Below, in pieces: positions 1 to 9,854 of a stretch of DNA of 64,000 bases. The DNA is taken from the NCBI RefSeq assembly GCF_002224485.1, contig NZ_CP022463.1:1336817-1400816 (forward strand), read 5' to 3'. The notes beneath the pieces are model-generated. The model made no database searches, was not told where the DNA came from, and saw only the letters and a program-made list of their open reading frames with translations. The position numbers and the translations under genes were made by a program. Position 1 is the stretch's first letter. Each line of letters starts with the position of its first letter. The DNA is from Sinomonas sp. R1AF57 (GTDB lineage Bacteria > Actinomycetota > Actinomycetes > Actinomycetales > Micrococcaceae).

Positions 1-14
1 GGACGGGACACAGG

Positions 15-135
15 GTTACGGCGGTCACAGCGTGGGGGAAACGCCCGGTCCCATCCCGAACCCGGAAGCTAAGACCCACAGCGCCGATGGTACTGCACCC
101 GCGAGGGTGTGGGAGAGTAGGACACCGCCGGACAA
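15..135 (+). rRNA. rrf: 5S ribosomal RNA
   Basis: About 121 bases match the actinobacterial 5S rRNA in order: a GTTACGGCGG 5' strand, the GAAACGCCCGGTCCCAT loop region, the CCGAACCCGGAAGCTAAG core, and a CCGCCGG 3' strand that pairs with the 5' end. It is the last gene of an rRNA operon; the 16S and 23S genes would lie left of the window. Exact ends are uncertain by a few bases. Reading frames crossing it on both strands are not genes. Confidence 0.95.
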
Positions 136-147
136 CACCACCAGGTC

Positions 148-175
148 GAGCCCCCCAGCACCCGCCGGGGGGCTC
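148..175 (+). terminator. rRNA operon terminator hairpin
   Basis: Stem GAGCCCCCC (148-156) pairs perfectly with GGGGGGCTC (167-175) around a 10-base loop, 13 bases after the 5S rRNA. There is no T-run, as is common in high-GC actinobacteria. The 185 bases that follow, up to the next start codon, hold no gene and presumably carry the promoter of the repeat protein. Confidence 0.75.
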
Positions 176-359
176 CCTGCATTTAACGACGGCTCGGCAG
201 GGCGAAGGCAGCCCACGTAGACTTGATGGCGCGAGCGTCGGTCAGGTTCGCGGCTGCGGTGCGTCTCAGCATCGAGACTGACAGCTTCATTCAAAGTACA
301 TAGGGACGTGACGGCGCCAAGTCGCCGATCACCAAGGACATCAGGGAAGAGGAGCCACC

Positions 360-2531
360 ATGGCAGACGAGAACGGGCGAGGCAACAGGGGACGGGGATT
401 CGACGGTCCTCGCCGGGGCGGCTCCGATAGAGGCTCCGACCGATCCGGCGCTCCCTTCCGGGGCACCAGCAACTCTGGCGGTCGCCCGCGTGGCTTCCGC
501 GACCGCGATCGAGGTGCCCAGGGTGGCCCCGCCGGGGAGCGGCGTTCGTTCGGCGACCGTGACGACCGCGGTTCGTACGGTGAGCGCGGCCAGCGGGGCT
601 CCTATGGTGATCGTGGTGAGCGTCGCTCCTTCGGCGACCGTGGTTCGTCTGGCGAGCGCGGCTCCTATGGTGATCGTGGCGAGCGTCGTCCGTTCCAGCG
701 GGATGACCGTGGTGAGCGTCGCTCCTTCGGTGATCGTAACGACCGTGGTGAGCGTCGTCCGTTCCAGCGGGATGACCGTGGTGAGCGTCGCTCCTTCGGT
801 GATCGTAACGACCGTGGTGAGCGTCGTCCGTTCCAGCGCGATGACCGTGGTGAGCGTCGTCCGTTCCAGCGCGACGACCGCGGCGACCGTGGTTCGTCTG
901 GCGAGCGCGGCTCCTATGGTGATCGTGGTGAGCGTCGCTCCTTCGGTGATCGTAACGACCGTGGTGAGCGTCGTCCGTTCCAGCGCGATGACCGTGGTCA
1001 GCGTCGTCCGTTCCAGCGCGACGACCGCGGCGAGCGCCGTTCCTTCGGCGAGCGTGGTGAGCGTCGTCCGTTCCAGCGCGACGACCGCGGCGAGCGCCGT
1101 TCCTTCGGTGATCGTGGCGACCGTGGTGAGCGTCGTCCGTTCCAGCGCGACGACCGCGGCGAGCGCCGTTCCTTCGGCGACCGTGGTTCGTCTGGCGAGC
1201 GCGGCTCCTATGGTGATCGTGGTGAGCGTCGTCCGTTCCAGCGCGATGACCGCGGCGAGCGCCGTTCCTTCGGTGATCGTGGCGACCGTGGTGAGCGTCG
1301 TCCGTTCCAGCGCGACGACCGCGAGGGCGGCGAGCGCCGTTCCTTCGGCAACCGCAGGGACTTTGGCGGGCGTCCTGGGCGCGACGACCGTGGCGATCGT
1401 CATGACCGTGGCGATCGCAGCGAGCGCGGTTTCGAACCGCGCGAGGACCGGGAGCGTCGCCACAACGCCGCTGACCTCAGGGTCTCGAACCGGCCCGATC
1501 GCGAGCGGTCCCCCGAGATCGACCCGGACGTCACGGGCCGGGAGCTCGACCGCGCTACGTTCGGACAGCTTCGCACCCTCGAAGGCAACAACAGCGAGTG
1601 GGTCTCGAAGCACCTGGTCATGGCAGGCCGGCTCATCGACGATGACCCGGAAGCGGCCTACCAGCACGCCCTTGCCGCGAGCCGGCGCGGGGGGCGCATC
1701 GGCGCTGTCCGCGAGGCCGTCGGGATGACGGCCTACGCCGCCGGGCGCTACGACGACGCGCTCCGGGAGTTCCGGACGTTCCGCCGCATCACCGGCTCGA
1801 GCATCCACCTCGCCCACATGGCCGACTGCGAGCGCGGTCTCGGGCGCCCCGAGAAGGCACTCGAGCTCGCGCACTCGGATGAGCGCAACATGCTGGACAA
1901 CGCCGGCAAGGCGGAGCTCGCGATGGTCGCCTCCGGGGCCCGCGCCGACATGGGGGACTACAAGGGCGCCGTGGAGGAGCTGGAGATCCCGCAGCTCGAC
2001 ATCAACCGCGCCTTCTCCTTCAGCCCCCGCCTCTTCGAGGCGTACGCCGACGCCCTGTCGGCGGCGGGGCGCTCCGATGAGGCAGCCAAGTGGTACCGCC
2101 AGATCGGCGTCGCCGAGAGTGCTCTGGGCGTGGGCGAGTTCGAGGAGCCCGAGATCATGGACCTCGGCTGGGACGAGGAGGAGGAACGCCGCGAGGAGGA
2201 GGAGCGCGCGGCGCGTTCGGCGGCCGCAGCCCCTCAGGACGACGCTTCCGACGACGGCGCGGCGCCTCACGGCGGCGGCGTCCCGCAGGTGGGGGACGGA
2301 TCGCCCGAAGGGACCGGGGTCGATTCGACCGGAGGCGATTCGAGCGATGCCGATTCGACCGGAGCCGAGCCTGTTGGACTCGACGCCGTTGGCGACGAGG
2401 ACGCAGCGCCCGAGACAGGCCTCGCCGAGGATGAGATCGGCATGACCACCTCCGAGACCCTCGACCAGGAAGACCTCGCCCCGGAGTTCCCCTCCGTGGA
2501 GGACGACGAGCGCCCGCAGGGCGACGCCTAG
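360..2531 (+). CDS. Arg/Asp-rich low-complexity repeat protein with TPR-like helical domain
   Basis: A 723-residue protein in three parts. Residues 1 to about 375 are a disordered, highly charged region built from variants of RGERRPFQRDD, RGERRSFGDR and GSSGERGSYGDR; RRPFQRDD occurs ten times. Residues about 400-605 are alpha-helical and read like tetratricopeptide repeats (for example AAYQHALAASRRGG and YDDALREFRTF). Residues 610-723 are an acidic Asp/Glu/Ser-rich tail. The ATG is set by a GAGGAG ribosome site six bases upstream. No signal peptide or membrane segment is visible, so it is probably cytoplasmic. RG-rich segments often bind RNA or drive condensation, and the gene follows an rRNA operon, but its function is unknown. 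The HAD phosphatase gene starts on the base after its stop codon, suggesting cotranscription. Confidence 0.85.
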   Translation: MADENGRGNRGRGFDGPRRGGSDRGSDRSGAPFRGTSNSGGRPRGFRDRDRGAQGGPAGERRSFGDRDDRGSYGERGQRGSYGDRGERRSFGDRGSSGERGSYGDRGERRPFQRDDRGERRSFGDRNDRGERRPFQRDDRGERRSFGDRNDRGERRPFQRDDRGERRPFQRDDRGDRGSSGERGSYGDRGERRSFGDRNDRGERRPFQRDDRGQRRPFQRDDRGERRSFGERGERRPFQRDDRGERRSFGDRGDRGERRPFQRDDRGERRSFGDRGSSGERGSYGDRGERRPFQRDDRGERRSFGDRGDRGERRPFQRDDREGGERRSFGNRRDFGGRPGRDDRGDRHDRGDRSERGFEPREDRERRHNAADLRVSNRPDRERSPEIDPDVTGRELDRATFGQLRTLEGNNSEWVSKHLVMAGRLIDDDPEAAYQHALAASRRGGRIGAVREAVGMTAYAAGRYDDALREFRTFRRITGSSIHLAHMADCERGLGRPEKALELAHSDERNMLDNAGKAELAMVASGARADMGDYKGAVEELEIPQLDINRAFSFSPRLFEAYADALSAAGRSDEAAKWYRQIGVAESALGVGEFEEPEIMDLGWDEEEERREEEERAARSAAAAPQDDASDDGAAPHGGGVPQVGDGSPEGTGVDSTGGDSSDADSTGAEPVGLDAVGDEDAAPETGLAEDEIGMTTSETLDQEDLAPEFPSVEDDERPQGDA
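537..1350 (+). repeat. In-frame degenerate tandem repeats coding ERRPFQRDD / ERRSFGDR
   Basis: About 0.8 kb of imperfect tandem units of roughly 33-69 bases inside the preceding gene. Several blocks are nearly identical at DNA level (for example GAGCGTCGTCCGTTCCAG recurs), indicating recent expansion by slippage or unequal recombination. All length changes keep the reading frame. Long reading frames in the other frames and on the minus strand here (a Val/Ser-rich and a Thr/Leu-rich pseudo-protein) are by-products of this repeat. Confidence 0.9.
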
Positions 2532-3512
2532 ATGGGAGCCCTCATCGACGGCTTCGACGCCGTCCTGTCCGACTTGGACGGAGTCGTATACGCCGGTCCC
2601 CATGCGATTCCCGGCGCCGTCGACGCACTCAGGGCCCTCGCCCCCCGGGGCGTGCGGCTGGGCTACGTGACGAACAACGCCTCGCGCACCCCCGCCGAGG
2701 TGGCCGCCCATCTGAGGGAGCTCGGCGCGCCGGCGGCGGATGACGACGTCGTGAGCTCCGCCCAGGCGGGCGCGGACCTGCTAGCGCAGCACGTCGCGGC
2801 GGGCGCGCGCGTCCTGGTGACAGGCAGCGCGGCGCTGGGGCGCGAGGTCGAGATGCGGGGGCTCGTCCCCGTCCGCTCGAGCGAGGAGCAGCCGGACGCG
2901 GTGATCCAGGGCTTCAGCCCAGACCTCGGCTGGAGGGACCTCGCCGAGGCGGCCTACGCGGTCGCTCGCGGCGCGCTGTGGATCGCGACCAACACGGACC
3001 TCTCGATCCCGCAGGCCCGGGGGATGGCCCCGGGCAACGGAACGCTCGTCGCGGCGGTCCGGGCGGCAACAGGACGTGACCCTCTCGTCGCGGGGAAGCC
3101 GGAAGCGCCGCTCTTCCTCGCCGCGGCGGACAGGCTCGGGGCCAGCCGGCCGCTCGTGGTGGGCGACCGCCTCGACACGGACATCCTGGGCGGCAACCGC
3201 GCTGGCTTCGCCACCGCCGCCGTGCTGACCGGAGTCGACACGCCCGAGAGCATCCTTGCTGCGCGCGCCGCGGAGCGACCCTCGTTCATCCTGGGCACGC
3301 TGGACGAATTCTTCGCCCCCTACCCCGAGTCCGTCGCGCACGACGGCGCGTGGCGGGTGGGCGGCGCCGTCGCCCGGGCAGAGGGCGCGGTCGTGAGCGT
3401 CGAAGGCGAACCCGGCGACCTCAACGCGTGGCGGGCAGCCTGCGCGGCATGGTGGGAGGCCCACCCTGACGCCGACCTCCCCACCGCACCGGAGGTGCGC
3501 TGGGCAGGCTGA
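2532..3512 (+). CDS. HAD-superfamily IIA phosphatase (NagD-like)
   Basis: A 326-residue soluble HAD hydrolase. Motif I is DLDGVVY with nucleophile Asp14 and general acid Asp16. Motif II is in YVTNNASRTP, with a cap domain following. The C-terminal Mg-binding motif is VVGDRLDTDILGG near residue 215. This set is typical of the NagD/4-nitrophenylphosphatase group, which removes phosphate from small sugar or nucleotide phosphates; the substrate cannot be told from sequence. The ATG follows directly on the TAG of the upstream repeat protein. The last 60 residues are a less conserved extension. The same arrangement upstream of tlyA occurs in related actinobacteria. Confidence 0.88.
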   Translation: MGALIDGFDAVLSDLDGVVYAGPHAIPGAVDALRALAPRGVRLGYVTNNASRTPAEVAAHLRELGAPAADDDVVSSAQAGADLLAQHVAAGARVLVTGSAALGREVEMRGLVPVRSSEEQPDAVIQGFSPDLGWRDLAEAAYAVARGALWIATNTDLSIPQARGMAPGNGTLVAAVRAATGRDPLVAGKPEAPLFLAAADRLGASRPLVVGDRLDTDILGGNRAGFATAAVLTGVDTPESILAARAAERPSFILGTLDEFFAPYPESVAHDGAWRVGGAVARAEGAVVSVEGEPGDLNAWRAACAAWWEAHPDADLPTAPEVRWAG

Positions 3513-3578
3513 GTCCACAGGCCCGCTCCATTGGCAGGGTCGGCGAAACTGCCGCCCGGTCTCGATAAGCTGGGGTCC

Positions 3579-3773
3579 ATGAGCGAGGATCCACAGCTTC
3601 CGGGACCGGGCGCTGCCCGCGGATGCGAGCACGAGGCCGTGGTCCCCGAAACGGAGCAGGCGCTTGCTGCCCTCGACGCGGCCGCGGCGCTGCCCCTCGC
3701 GGAGCGTGCCGCGGCCTTCGAGGCGTTCCACGCGGCGCTGTCCGGCGTCCTCGGCATGGAGCCGGGGGAGTAG
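3579..3773 (+). CDS. Small conserved hypothetical protein
   Basis: A 64-residue acidic, alanine-rich protein beginning MSEDPQLPGPGA and ending in a predicted helix (LALDAAAALPLAERAAAFEAFHAALSGVL-type composition). It is read from ATG 3579; an upstream in-frame TTG at 3531 is less likely. It lies between the HAD phosphatase and tlyA, one base from the tlyA start, so the two are probably translated together. I recognise no domain. The gene position, rather than the sequence, makes it likely to be real. Confidence 0.6.
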   Translation: MSEDPQLPGPGAARGCEHEAVVPETEQALAALDAAAALPLAERAAAFEAFHAALSGVLGMEPGE

Positions 3774-3774
3774 G

Positions 3775-4617
3775 GTGGCGCGGCTCGACCTCGAACTCGT
3801 CCGGCGCCGGCTCGCGCGTTCGCGCACCCACGCCGCTCGCCTGATCGCGGACGGCGCCGTGAGCGTGGACGGTGAACCGGTCACCCGCGCGTCCCAGACC
3901 GTGGGCGAGGGCGCCGACATCCACGTCTCGGCCACCGAGCACGACCGCTATGTGAGCCGCGCGGGCCACAAGCTCGCCGGTGCCCTCGCGAGCTTCCCGG
4001 ACATCGACCCCCGAGGGTCCCGCTGCCTCGACGCCGGGGCCTCGACGGGCGGCTTCACCGACGTCCTCCTCCAGTCCGGCGCCGATCATGTCGTGGCTGT
4101 CGACGTCGGCCACGGGCAGCTCGTCGACAGCCTGCGCAGCGATCCCCGGGTCGAGGTCCACGAGGGCGTCAACGTCCGCGACCTCGATCCTGCCGCCATC
4201 GGCGGCACCGCGAGGCTGACGGTCGCGGACCTTTCGTTCATCTCGCTCACCCTCGTCCTCGGTCCGCTCGCGGGCTGCACGGAGCCCGGCGGAGACCTCC
4301 TGGTCATGGTCAAGCCCCAGTTCGAGGTCGGCCGGGAGCGGCTCGCACGCACCGGCGTCGTGGGCTCCGACGGCGAGCGACGCCGCGCGGTGACCGCGGT
4401 CGCGGAGGCGGCGGTCGCTGCTGGCCTCGCCCTGCGCGGCCTTGCCAGGAGTCCCCTGCCGGGACAGGACGGCAACGTCGAGTACTTCCTGTGGCTCACC
4501 CGCCCGTCCGGGCAGCCGCCCGCGCCCGAAGTGCCGGCCGGGGCGTGGGTCGAGGCGCACTGGCCAGCCGAGCAGGCAGAGACAGCAGCAGAACGTCGAG
4601 GCAAGGAGCGCGCATGA
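3775..4617 (+). CDS. tlyA: TlyA-family rRNA 2'-O-methyltransferase
   Basis: A 280-residue protein with an N-terminal S4 RNA-binding domain (residues 1-60, starting RLDLELVRRRLARSRTHAA) and an FtsJ-like Rossmann methyltransferase domain. The SAM loop is LDAGASTGGFTDVLL, followed by VVAVDVGHGQL, ADLSFISL and the lysine-bearing VMVKPQFEVG. In mycobacteria TlyA methylates 16S and 23S rRNA and its loss gives capreomycin resistance; the same role is inferred here. Start GTG 3775 is preceded by GGGGGAG and cuts off an unrelated upstream extension. Its TGA overlaps the next ATG by four bases (ATGA), implying coupling to nadK. Confidence 0.92.
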   Translation: MARLDLELVRRRLARSRTHAARLIADGAVSVDGEPVTRASQTVGEGADIHVSATEHDRYVSRAGHKLAGALASFPDIDPRGSRCLDAGASTGGFTDVLLQSGADHVVAVDVGHGQLVDSLRSDPRVEVHEGVNVRDLDPAAIGGTARLTVADLSFISLTLVLGPLAGCTEPGGDLLVMVKPQFEVGRERLARTGVVGSDGERRRAVTAVAEAAVAAGLALRGLARSPLPGQDGNVEYFLWLTRPSGQPPAPEVPAGAWVEAHWPAEQAETAAERRGKERA

Positions 4618-5633
4618 ACCGGAGGGTCCTGGTCCTCGCCCATACCGGCCGCGAGGATTCGATGGTCGCGGCGAGGGAGGCCTGCGCCCAGCTCTACGGC
4701 TCGGGGCTCGCACCCGTCATGTCGGCTTCGCAGCAGCGTGATCTCGAGGCGCACTTCGGCGGCCTCGACCATCCCACGGAGATCCTGGGAGAGGACGTCG
4801 AGCTCGACGAGGTGGAGCTCGTGATGGTCCTGGGCGGGGACGGGACGATCCTGCGCGCCGCCGAGCTCGTCCGGAACGTCAAGGTCGATGTCCCCCTCCT
4901 CGGCGTGAACCTGGGGCACGTGGGCTTCCTTGCCGAGAGCGAGCGGGCCGACCTCGCGCAGACGGTGCAGTGGGTCGCCTCGCGGAGCTATTCGGTCGAG
5001 GAGCGCATGACCATCGACGTCACGGTGTGGCACCACGGCACCAAGGTCGCCCACACATGGGCGCTGAACGAGGCCGCGATCGAGAAGGCCGCCCGCGAGC
5101 GGATGATCGAGGTCGTCACCGAGGTCGACGGGAAGCCGCTGACGTCGTACGGCTGCGACGGCGTCGTCCTCGCGACGCCGACGGGAAGCACCGCCTACGC
5201 CTTCTCTGCGGGCGGCCCCGTCGTGTGGCCGGAGGTCGAGGCGCTCCTGATCACGCCGATCAGCGCCCACGCGCTGTTCGCGAAGCCGCTGGTCGTCTCG
5301 CCCAGGTCCCGTCTCGCCGTCGAGATCCTGGGGCGCACCGACGCACACGCGGTCCTGTGGTGCGACGGACGCCGGTCGGTCGACCTCCCACCGGGCGCAC
5401 GGGTCGAGGTCACGAAGTCCCCGGTGCCGGTCCGCCTCGCGAGGATCAGCGCCACGCCGTTCTCCGCCAGGCTCGTACGCAAGTTCGAGCTCCCGATCCA
5501 CGGCTGGCGCGGACCCGTTCCGGCCAGGCCGGGCGCCGGCCCGGAGCCGGGCGTACCCGAGGTGCCCGCCGTTCCATGGGGGGCCCGCCGCGAGGGCGAC
5601 GTCGCCCCGGCCGGAGACGACCCGACGAACTGA
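4614..5633 (+). CDS. nadK: NAD kinase
   Basis: A 339-residue NAD kinase making NADP from NAD and ATP or polyphosphate. It shows the GGDGT motif at residues 74-78 (LGGDGTIL), the NE motif in WALNEAAIEK, and the glycine-rich TPTGSTAYAFSAGGP. The last 40 residues are a Pro/Gly/Ala-rich tail beyond the usual family end. The start overlaps tlyA as ATGA, and an AAGGAG lies about seven bases upstream. The tlyA-nadK-recN order is the one found in M. tuberculosis Rv1694-Rv1696. Confidence 0.95.
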   Translation: MNRRVLVLAHTGREDSMVAAREACAQLYGSGLAPVMSASQQRDLEAHFGGLDHPTEILGEDVELDEVELVMVLGGDGTILRAAELVRNVKVDVPLLGVNLGHVGFLAESERADLAQTVQWVASRSYSVEERMTIDVTVWHHGTKVAHTWALNEAAIEKAARERMIEVVTEVDGKPLTSYGCDGVVLATPTGSTAYAFSAGGPVVWPEVEALLITPISAHALFAKPLVVSPRSRLAVEILGRTDAHAVLWCDGRRSVDLPPGARVEVTKSPVPVRLARISATPFSARLVRKFELPIHGWRGPVPARPGAGPEPGVPEVPAVPWGARREGDVAPAGDDPTN

Positions 5634-5647
5634 AACCAGGAGGACAC

Positions 5648-7396
5648 GTGATCGAGGAACTCAGGATCCGCGACCTCGGCGTCATCACCGAGGCCTCCCT
5701 GCCCTTGGGACCCGGGCTGAGCGTGGTGACGGGCGAGACCGGTGCCGGCAAGACCATGGTGGTCACCGCGCTCGGGCTGCTCCTGGGCGGCCGCTCCGAC
5801 GCCGGCGCGGTGCGCACAGGCGCCAAGTCGGGCCTCGCGGAGGCGAGGGTCCGGCTGGAACCCGGCCACGCCGCCGTCGTGCGCGCCCAGGAGGCCGGGG
5901 CTGACGTCGAGGAGTACGACGGCGCCGCCGAGCTCCTGCTGGCCCGCACGGTCGGCGCCGACGGGCGCAGCCGTGCCCACGTGGGCGGACGCAGCGCGCC
6001 CGTGGGCGTCCTCGCCGAGGTGGGCGGGGCGCTCGTGGTGATCCACGGACAGTCCGAGCAGCTCCGGCTCAAGAGCCCTGCAGCCCAGCGGGAGGCCCTC
6101 GACAAGTTCGCGGGGGAGAAGCTCACCGCTGTCCAGAAGGACTACGAGGAGACCTACACCCGCTGGACGGCGTCGCGCCGCGAGCTCGACGAGCTGGTCT
6201 CCTCCTCGCGCGAGCGCATCCGCGAGGCCGAGTCGCTCGAGGCGTCCCTGGCCGAGATCGCGGAGGTGGGCCCGCAGCCCGGCGAGGACGAGGAACTGCG
6301 GGCCGAGTCGGCGCGCCTCTCGAACGCGGAGGCGCTGCGCGTCGCCGCCCAGCGGGCGCACGAGGCCCTCGTCGCCGAGGACTTCGCTGAGGGCGCCGAT
6401 GCGACCACGCTCGTGGACTCCGCGAAGCGCACACTCGAGCAGGTCGCCGAGCACGACGCCGAGCTCGGCGCCTCTGCCGAGCGGCTCGCCGAGGTGGGCT
6501 ACCTCCTTGCAGACATCGCTGCCTCCCTCGCGAGCTACGGCGCGTCCCTCGACTCCGACGGGCCCGGCCGCCTCGCCGAGGTCGAGGAGCGACGGGCGGC
6601 CCTGACGGGCCTCACCCGCAAGTACGCCCCGACGCTGGACGAGGTCATCGCCTGGGCCGAGACCGGCCAGAAGCGGCTCTTCGAGCTGCAGGACGACGAC
6701 GGCCGCATCGAGGTGCTCACCGCCCAGATCGCGGCCGACGAAGCCCGCCTGCGGGAGCTCGCGGCCGAGATGACGGCGCAGCGCCGGGACGCGGCCGGCG
6801 CCCTCGCCGCCCGCGTCAGCGAGGAGCTCACGGCCCTGGCCATGCCTGACGCGACCCTCCAGGTCGCGGTCGAGGAGACGGACGAGCTCGGGCCGGAGGG
6901 CGCGGACACAGTCGCCATCCTCCTCCGGCCGCACGCCGGCGCGCCGGCACGGCCGCTCGGCAAGGGCGCCTCCGGCGGCGAGCTCTCCCGCGTCATGCTC
7001 GCAATCGAGGTCGTCCTCGCGGCCGTCGACCCCGTCCCCACGTTCGTCTTCGACGAGGTGGACTCAGGGGTGGGCGGCCGCGCGGCGGTCGAGATCGGGC
7101 GGCGCCTCGCGATGCTCGCACAGCACGTGCAGGTCCTCGTCGTCACGCACCTCCCGCAGGTCGCGGCCTTCGCCGACCGGCACATCACTGTGATCAAGAA
7201 CTCGGTTGCCACCGGCCGGACCTCGGACGGCGTCCAGGGCGTCACATCGAGCGACATCCGGGTGCTCGGCGAGGAGGAGCGGGTGGTCGAGCTGGCCCGG
7301 ATGCTCGCGGGCCAGGAGGACTCTGCGTCGGCGCAGGCCCACGCCCTCGAACTCCTCGAGGACGCGCAGGCCTCGAGGGCGACGGCGGCGCGTTGA
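5648..7396 (+). CDS. recN: DNA repair ATPase RecN
   Basis: A 582-residue SMC-like ATPase acting in double-strand-break repair. The Walker A is GETGAGKT near residue 33. Two long Glu/Ala/Arg-rich coiled-coil arms occupy roughly residues 150-400. The C-terminal half has the ABC signature (SGGELSRV) and Walker [13 protein letters not shown], then [15 protein letters not shown]. The GTG start has AGGAGG seven bases before it and lies 14 bases after nadK, so it is in the same transcription unit. Length is normal for RecN. Confidence 0.95.
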   Translation: MIEELRIRDLGVITEASLPLGPGLSVVTGETGAGKTMVVTALGLLLGGRSDAGAVRTGAKSGLAEARVRLEPGHAAVVRAQEAGADVEEYDGAAELLLARTVGADGRSRAHVGGRSAPVGVLAEVGGALVVIHGQSEQLRLKSPAAQREALDKFAGEKLTAVQKDYEETYTRWTASRRELDELVSSSRERIREAESLEASLAEIAEVGPQPGEDEELRAESARLSNAEALRVAAQRAHEALVAEDFAEGADATTLVDSAKRTLEQVAEHDAELGASAERLAEVGYLLADIAASLASYGASLDSDGPGRLAEVEERRAALTGLTRKYAPTLDEVIAWAETGQKRLFELQDDDGRIEVLTAQIAADEARLRELAAEMTAQRRDAAGALAARVSEELTALAMPDATLQVAVEETDELGPEGADTVAILLRPHAGAPARPLGKGASGGELSRVMLAIEVVLAAVDPVPTFVFDEVDSGVGGRAAVEIGRRLAMLAQHVQVLVVTHLPQVAAFADRHITVIKNSVATGRTSDGVQGVTSSDIRVLGEEERVVELARMLAGQEDSASAQAHALELLEDAQASRATAAR

Positions 7397-7445
7397 CCGG
7401 CGCGCCGGCCCATTGCCCGGCGCCGGGGTGATATGCTCGAATTCC

Positions 7446-9161
7446 GTGGTGCAGCGTACTCATTCCCGTTTTTCAGACTCCGCCCAGACGACCAAACAGA
7501 TCTTCGTCACCGGCGGCGTGGCGTCCTCGCTCGGGAAGGGTCTGACGGCATCCAGCCTCGGCCACCTGCTGCGGGCCCGCGGCCTCTCGGTGACCATGCA
7601 GAAGCTGGATCCCTACCTCAACGTGGATCCGGGAACCATGAACCCCTTCCAGCACGGCGAGGTCTTCGTCACTGAGGACGGCGCAGAGACCGACCTCGAC
7701 ATCGGCCACTACGAGCGCTTCCTCGACGAGTCCCTCGACGGCTCGGCCAACGTGACCACCGGCCAGGTCTACTCGACCGTCATCGCCAAGGAGCGCCGCG
7801 GCGAGTACCTCGGTGACACCGTCCAGGTCATCCCGCACATCACGGACGAGATCAAGCGCCGCATGCGCCTTCCGTCCGAGGGCGAGAACGCCCCTGATGT
7901 GATCATCACGGAGATCGGCGGCACGGTCGGGGACATCGAGTCCCAGCCGTTCCTCGAGGCCGCGCGCCAGGTGCGCCAGGACGTCGGCCGGACCAATGTC
8001 TTCTTCGTCCACGTCTCCCTCGTGCCCTACATCGGGCCGTCCCAGGAGCTCAAGACCAAGCCGACCCAGCACTCCGTCGCGGCCCTGCGCTCGATCGGCA
8101 TCCAGCCCGAGGCCATCGTCATCCGCTCCGACCGCGCGATCCCGGATGCGATGCGGGACAAGATCGGCCGCATGTGCGACGTCGACACCGACGCCGTGAT
8201 CAGCTGCCCGGACGCGCCGAGCATCTACGACATCCCCAAGGTCCTCCACTCCCAGGGCCTGGACTCGTACATCGTCCGCGCCCTCGACCTGCCCTTCAAG
8301 GACGTGGACTGGACCAAGTGGGACCGCCTCCTCGCGGCGGTCCACCACCCCTCCCACGAGGTCGAGATCGCGCTGGTCGGCAAGTACATCGACCTCCCGG
8401 ACGCCTACCTGTCGGTGACCGAGGCCCTCCGCGCCGGCGGCTTCGCCAACGACGCCAAGGTCAACATCCGCTGGGTCGCCTCCGACGAGTGCCAGACGCC
8501 CGCGGGGGCGAAGAAGGCGCTTGCCGGCGTCGACGCGATCCTCGTGCCCGGGGGCTTCGGCATCCGTGGGCTCGAGGGCAAGCTCGGGGCACTCACGCTC
8601 GCCCGGGAGACCGGCCTGCCGACCCTGGGCCTGTGCCTCGGGCTGCAGTGCATGGTCATCGAGTACGCCCGCAACGTGGTCGGCCTTGAGGGCGCGTCCT
8701 CGAGCGAGTTCGAGCCCGACTCGAAGTACCCCGTGATCGCCACCATGGAGGAGCAGCTCGACATCGTCGGCGGCAAGGGCGACCTCGGAGGCACGATGAG
8801 GCTCGGCCTCTACGACGCGGTCCTCGAGCCCGGCTCGGTGATCGCCGAGACGTACGGCGCGACCAAGGTGGCCGAGCGCCACCGCCACCGCTACGAGGTC
8901 AACAACGCCTACCGGGAGCAGATCGCGGGCAAGGGCCTGAAGTTCTCCGGCACGTCCCCCGACGGGAAGCTCGTCGAGTTCGTGGAGCTGCCGCGCGACG
9001 TCCACCCGTACTACGTGGCGACGCAGGCCCACCCCGAGCTCGGCTCGCGCCCGACCCGCCCCCACCCGCTGTTCGTGGGCCTCGTCAAGGCGGCCCTCGA
9101 GCGCCAGAACGGCGCCACGGAGACCGCGAAGGTGCCCGCCTCGGCCGCCAAGGGCAAGTAG
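7446..9161 (+). CDS. pyrG: CTP synthase
   Basis: A 571-residue glutamine-dependent CTP synthase (UTP + ATP + Gln to CTP). The amidoligase domain starts [17 protein letters not shown] and contains the UTP-site region [16 protein letters not shown]. The C-terminal class I glutaminase has nucleophile Cys in [10 protein letters not shown] (about residue 396) and the His-Glu pair in [10 protein letters not shown]. Two adjacent in-frame GTG codons (7446, 7449) are possible starts with no clear Shine-Dalgarno; I take the first, giving MVQRTHSRF as in related species. It follows recN by 49 bases. Confidence 0.96.
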   Translation: MVQRTHSRFSDSAQTTKQIFVTGGVASSLGKGLTASSLGHLLRARGLSVTMQKLDPYLNVDPGTMNPFQHGEVFVTEDGAETDLDIGHYERFLDESLDGSANVTTGQVYSTVIAKERRGEYLGDTVQVIPHITDEIKRRMRLPSEGENAPDVIITEIGGTVGDIESQPFLEAARQVRQDVGRTNVFFVHVSLVPYIGPSQELKTKPTQHSVAALRSIGIQPEAIVIRSDRAIPDAMRDKIGRMCDVDTDAVISCPDAPSIYDIPKVLHSQGLDSYIVRALDLPFKDVDWTKWDRLLAAVHHPSHEVEIALVGKYIDLPDAYLSVTEALRAGGFANDAKVNIRWVASDECQTPAGAKKALAGVDAILVPGGFGIRGLEGKLGALTLARETGLPTLGLCLGLQCMVIEYARNVVGLEGASSSEFEPDSKYPVIATMEEQLDIVGGKGDLGGTMRLGLYDAVLEPGSVIAETYGATKVAERHRHRYEVNNAYREQIAGKGLKFSGTSPDGKLVEFVELPRDVHPYYVATQAHPELGSRPTRPHPLFVGLVKAALERQNGATETAKVPASAAKGK

Positions 9162-9170
9162 GCTGCGGAC

Positions 9171-9854
9171 ATGACGAAGCACGCGCCGCGGCCCCACGAC
9201 GCCCCGGCGGTCGAACACACTGCCACGACCGTCGAGGATGCCGTGAGCCCGCGGCGCGTGCTGTCCTCCCATACCGTCTACGAGGGCCGCATCTGGGACG
9301 TCCGCAGCGACGCCTTCGAGCTCTCCGAGGGGTCCGGGACGCTGCACCGCGACTTCATCGACCACCCCGGAGCCGTTGCCGTCCTTCCCATGGACGACGA
9401 CGGCCGCATCCTCCTCCTGCGCCAGTACCGGCATCCTGTCGGGATGGACCTCTGGGAGATCCCGGCCGGGCTCCTCGATGTCGACGGCGAGTCCAACCTT
9501 GCCGCCGCCGCGCGCGAGCTCGCCGAAGAGGCGGACCTCGCCGCCGACGAGTGGCACGTCCTGGCGGAGTTCTTCAGCTCCCCGGGCTCCTCGAGCGAGG
9601 CGATCCGCATCTACCTCGCCCGCGGTCTGCGCGAGGTCCCGCACCACGAGCGCCACACCCGCACCGACGAGGAGTCGGAGATCGAGTTCGCCTGGGTCGA
9701 CCTCGACGACGCCGTCCGGGCGGTCCTCGAGGGCAGGCTGCACAACCCCAGCGCGGCGGTCGCCGTCCTGGCCGCCCACGCGGCGCGCGCCGCGGGCTTC
9801 TCTTCGCTGCGCCCCGGCGACGCCCCGTGGCCGGCGCACCCCGCGCAGCGGTGA
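9171..9854 (+). CDS. Nudix hydrolase, ADP-ribose pyrophosphatase-like
   Basis: A 227-residue Nudix protein. The Nudix box is seen as G-x5-E-x7-RELAEEAD (residues about 99-121), after the strand [19 protein letters not shown] that is characteristic of ADP-ribose/NDP-sugar pyrophosphatases. The N-terminal 40 residues are variable. It cleaves a nucleoside diphosphate linked to another moiety, probably ADP-ribose. It lies between pyrG and xerD exactly as Rv1700 lies between Rv1699 and Rv1701. Its stop overlaps the xerD start (GTGA). Confidence 0.88.
   Translation: MTKHAPRPHDAPAVEHTATTVEDAVSPRRVLSSHTVYEGRIWDVRSDAFELSEGSGTLHRDFIDHPGAVAVLPMDDDGRILLLRQYRHPVGMDLWEIPAGLLDVDGESNLAAAARELAEEADLAADEWHVLAEFFSSPGSSSEAIRIYLARGLREVPHHERHTRTDEESEIEFAWVDLDDAVRAVLEGRLHNPSAAVAVLAAHAARAAGFSSLRPGDAPWPAHPAQR

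Noticed and set aside
25-294. Small reading frames over the 5S rRNA on both strands
   Set aside because: They overlap a structural RNA and its terminator and have no ribosome sites.
537-1350. Possible CRISPR array from regular direct repeats
   Set aside because: The repeats are degenerate, vary in length, are coding in one frame, and lack unique spacers of constant size. No cas genes are present.
490-1728. Long plus-strand frame coding a Val/Ser-rich repeat protein
   Set aside because: It is an alternative frame of the Arg/Asp repeat gene. It has no ribosome site, and its composition simply mirrors the repeat DNA.
291-2711. 806-codon minus-strand frame rich in Thr/Leu/Val
   Set aside because: It is antisense to the repeat gene, runs over the promoter region, and arises from the repeats and high GC.
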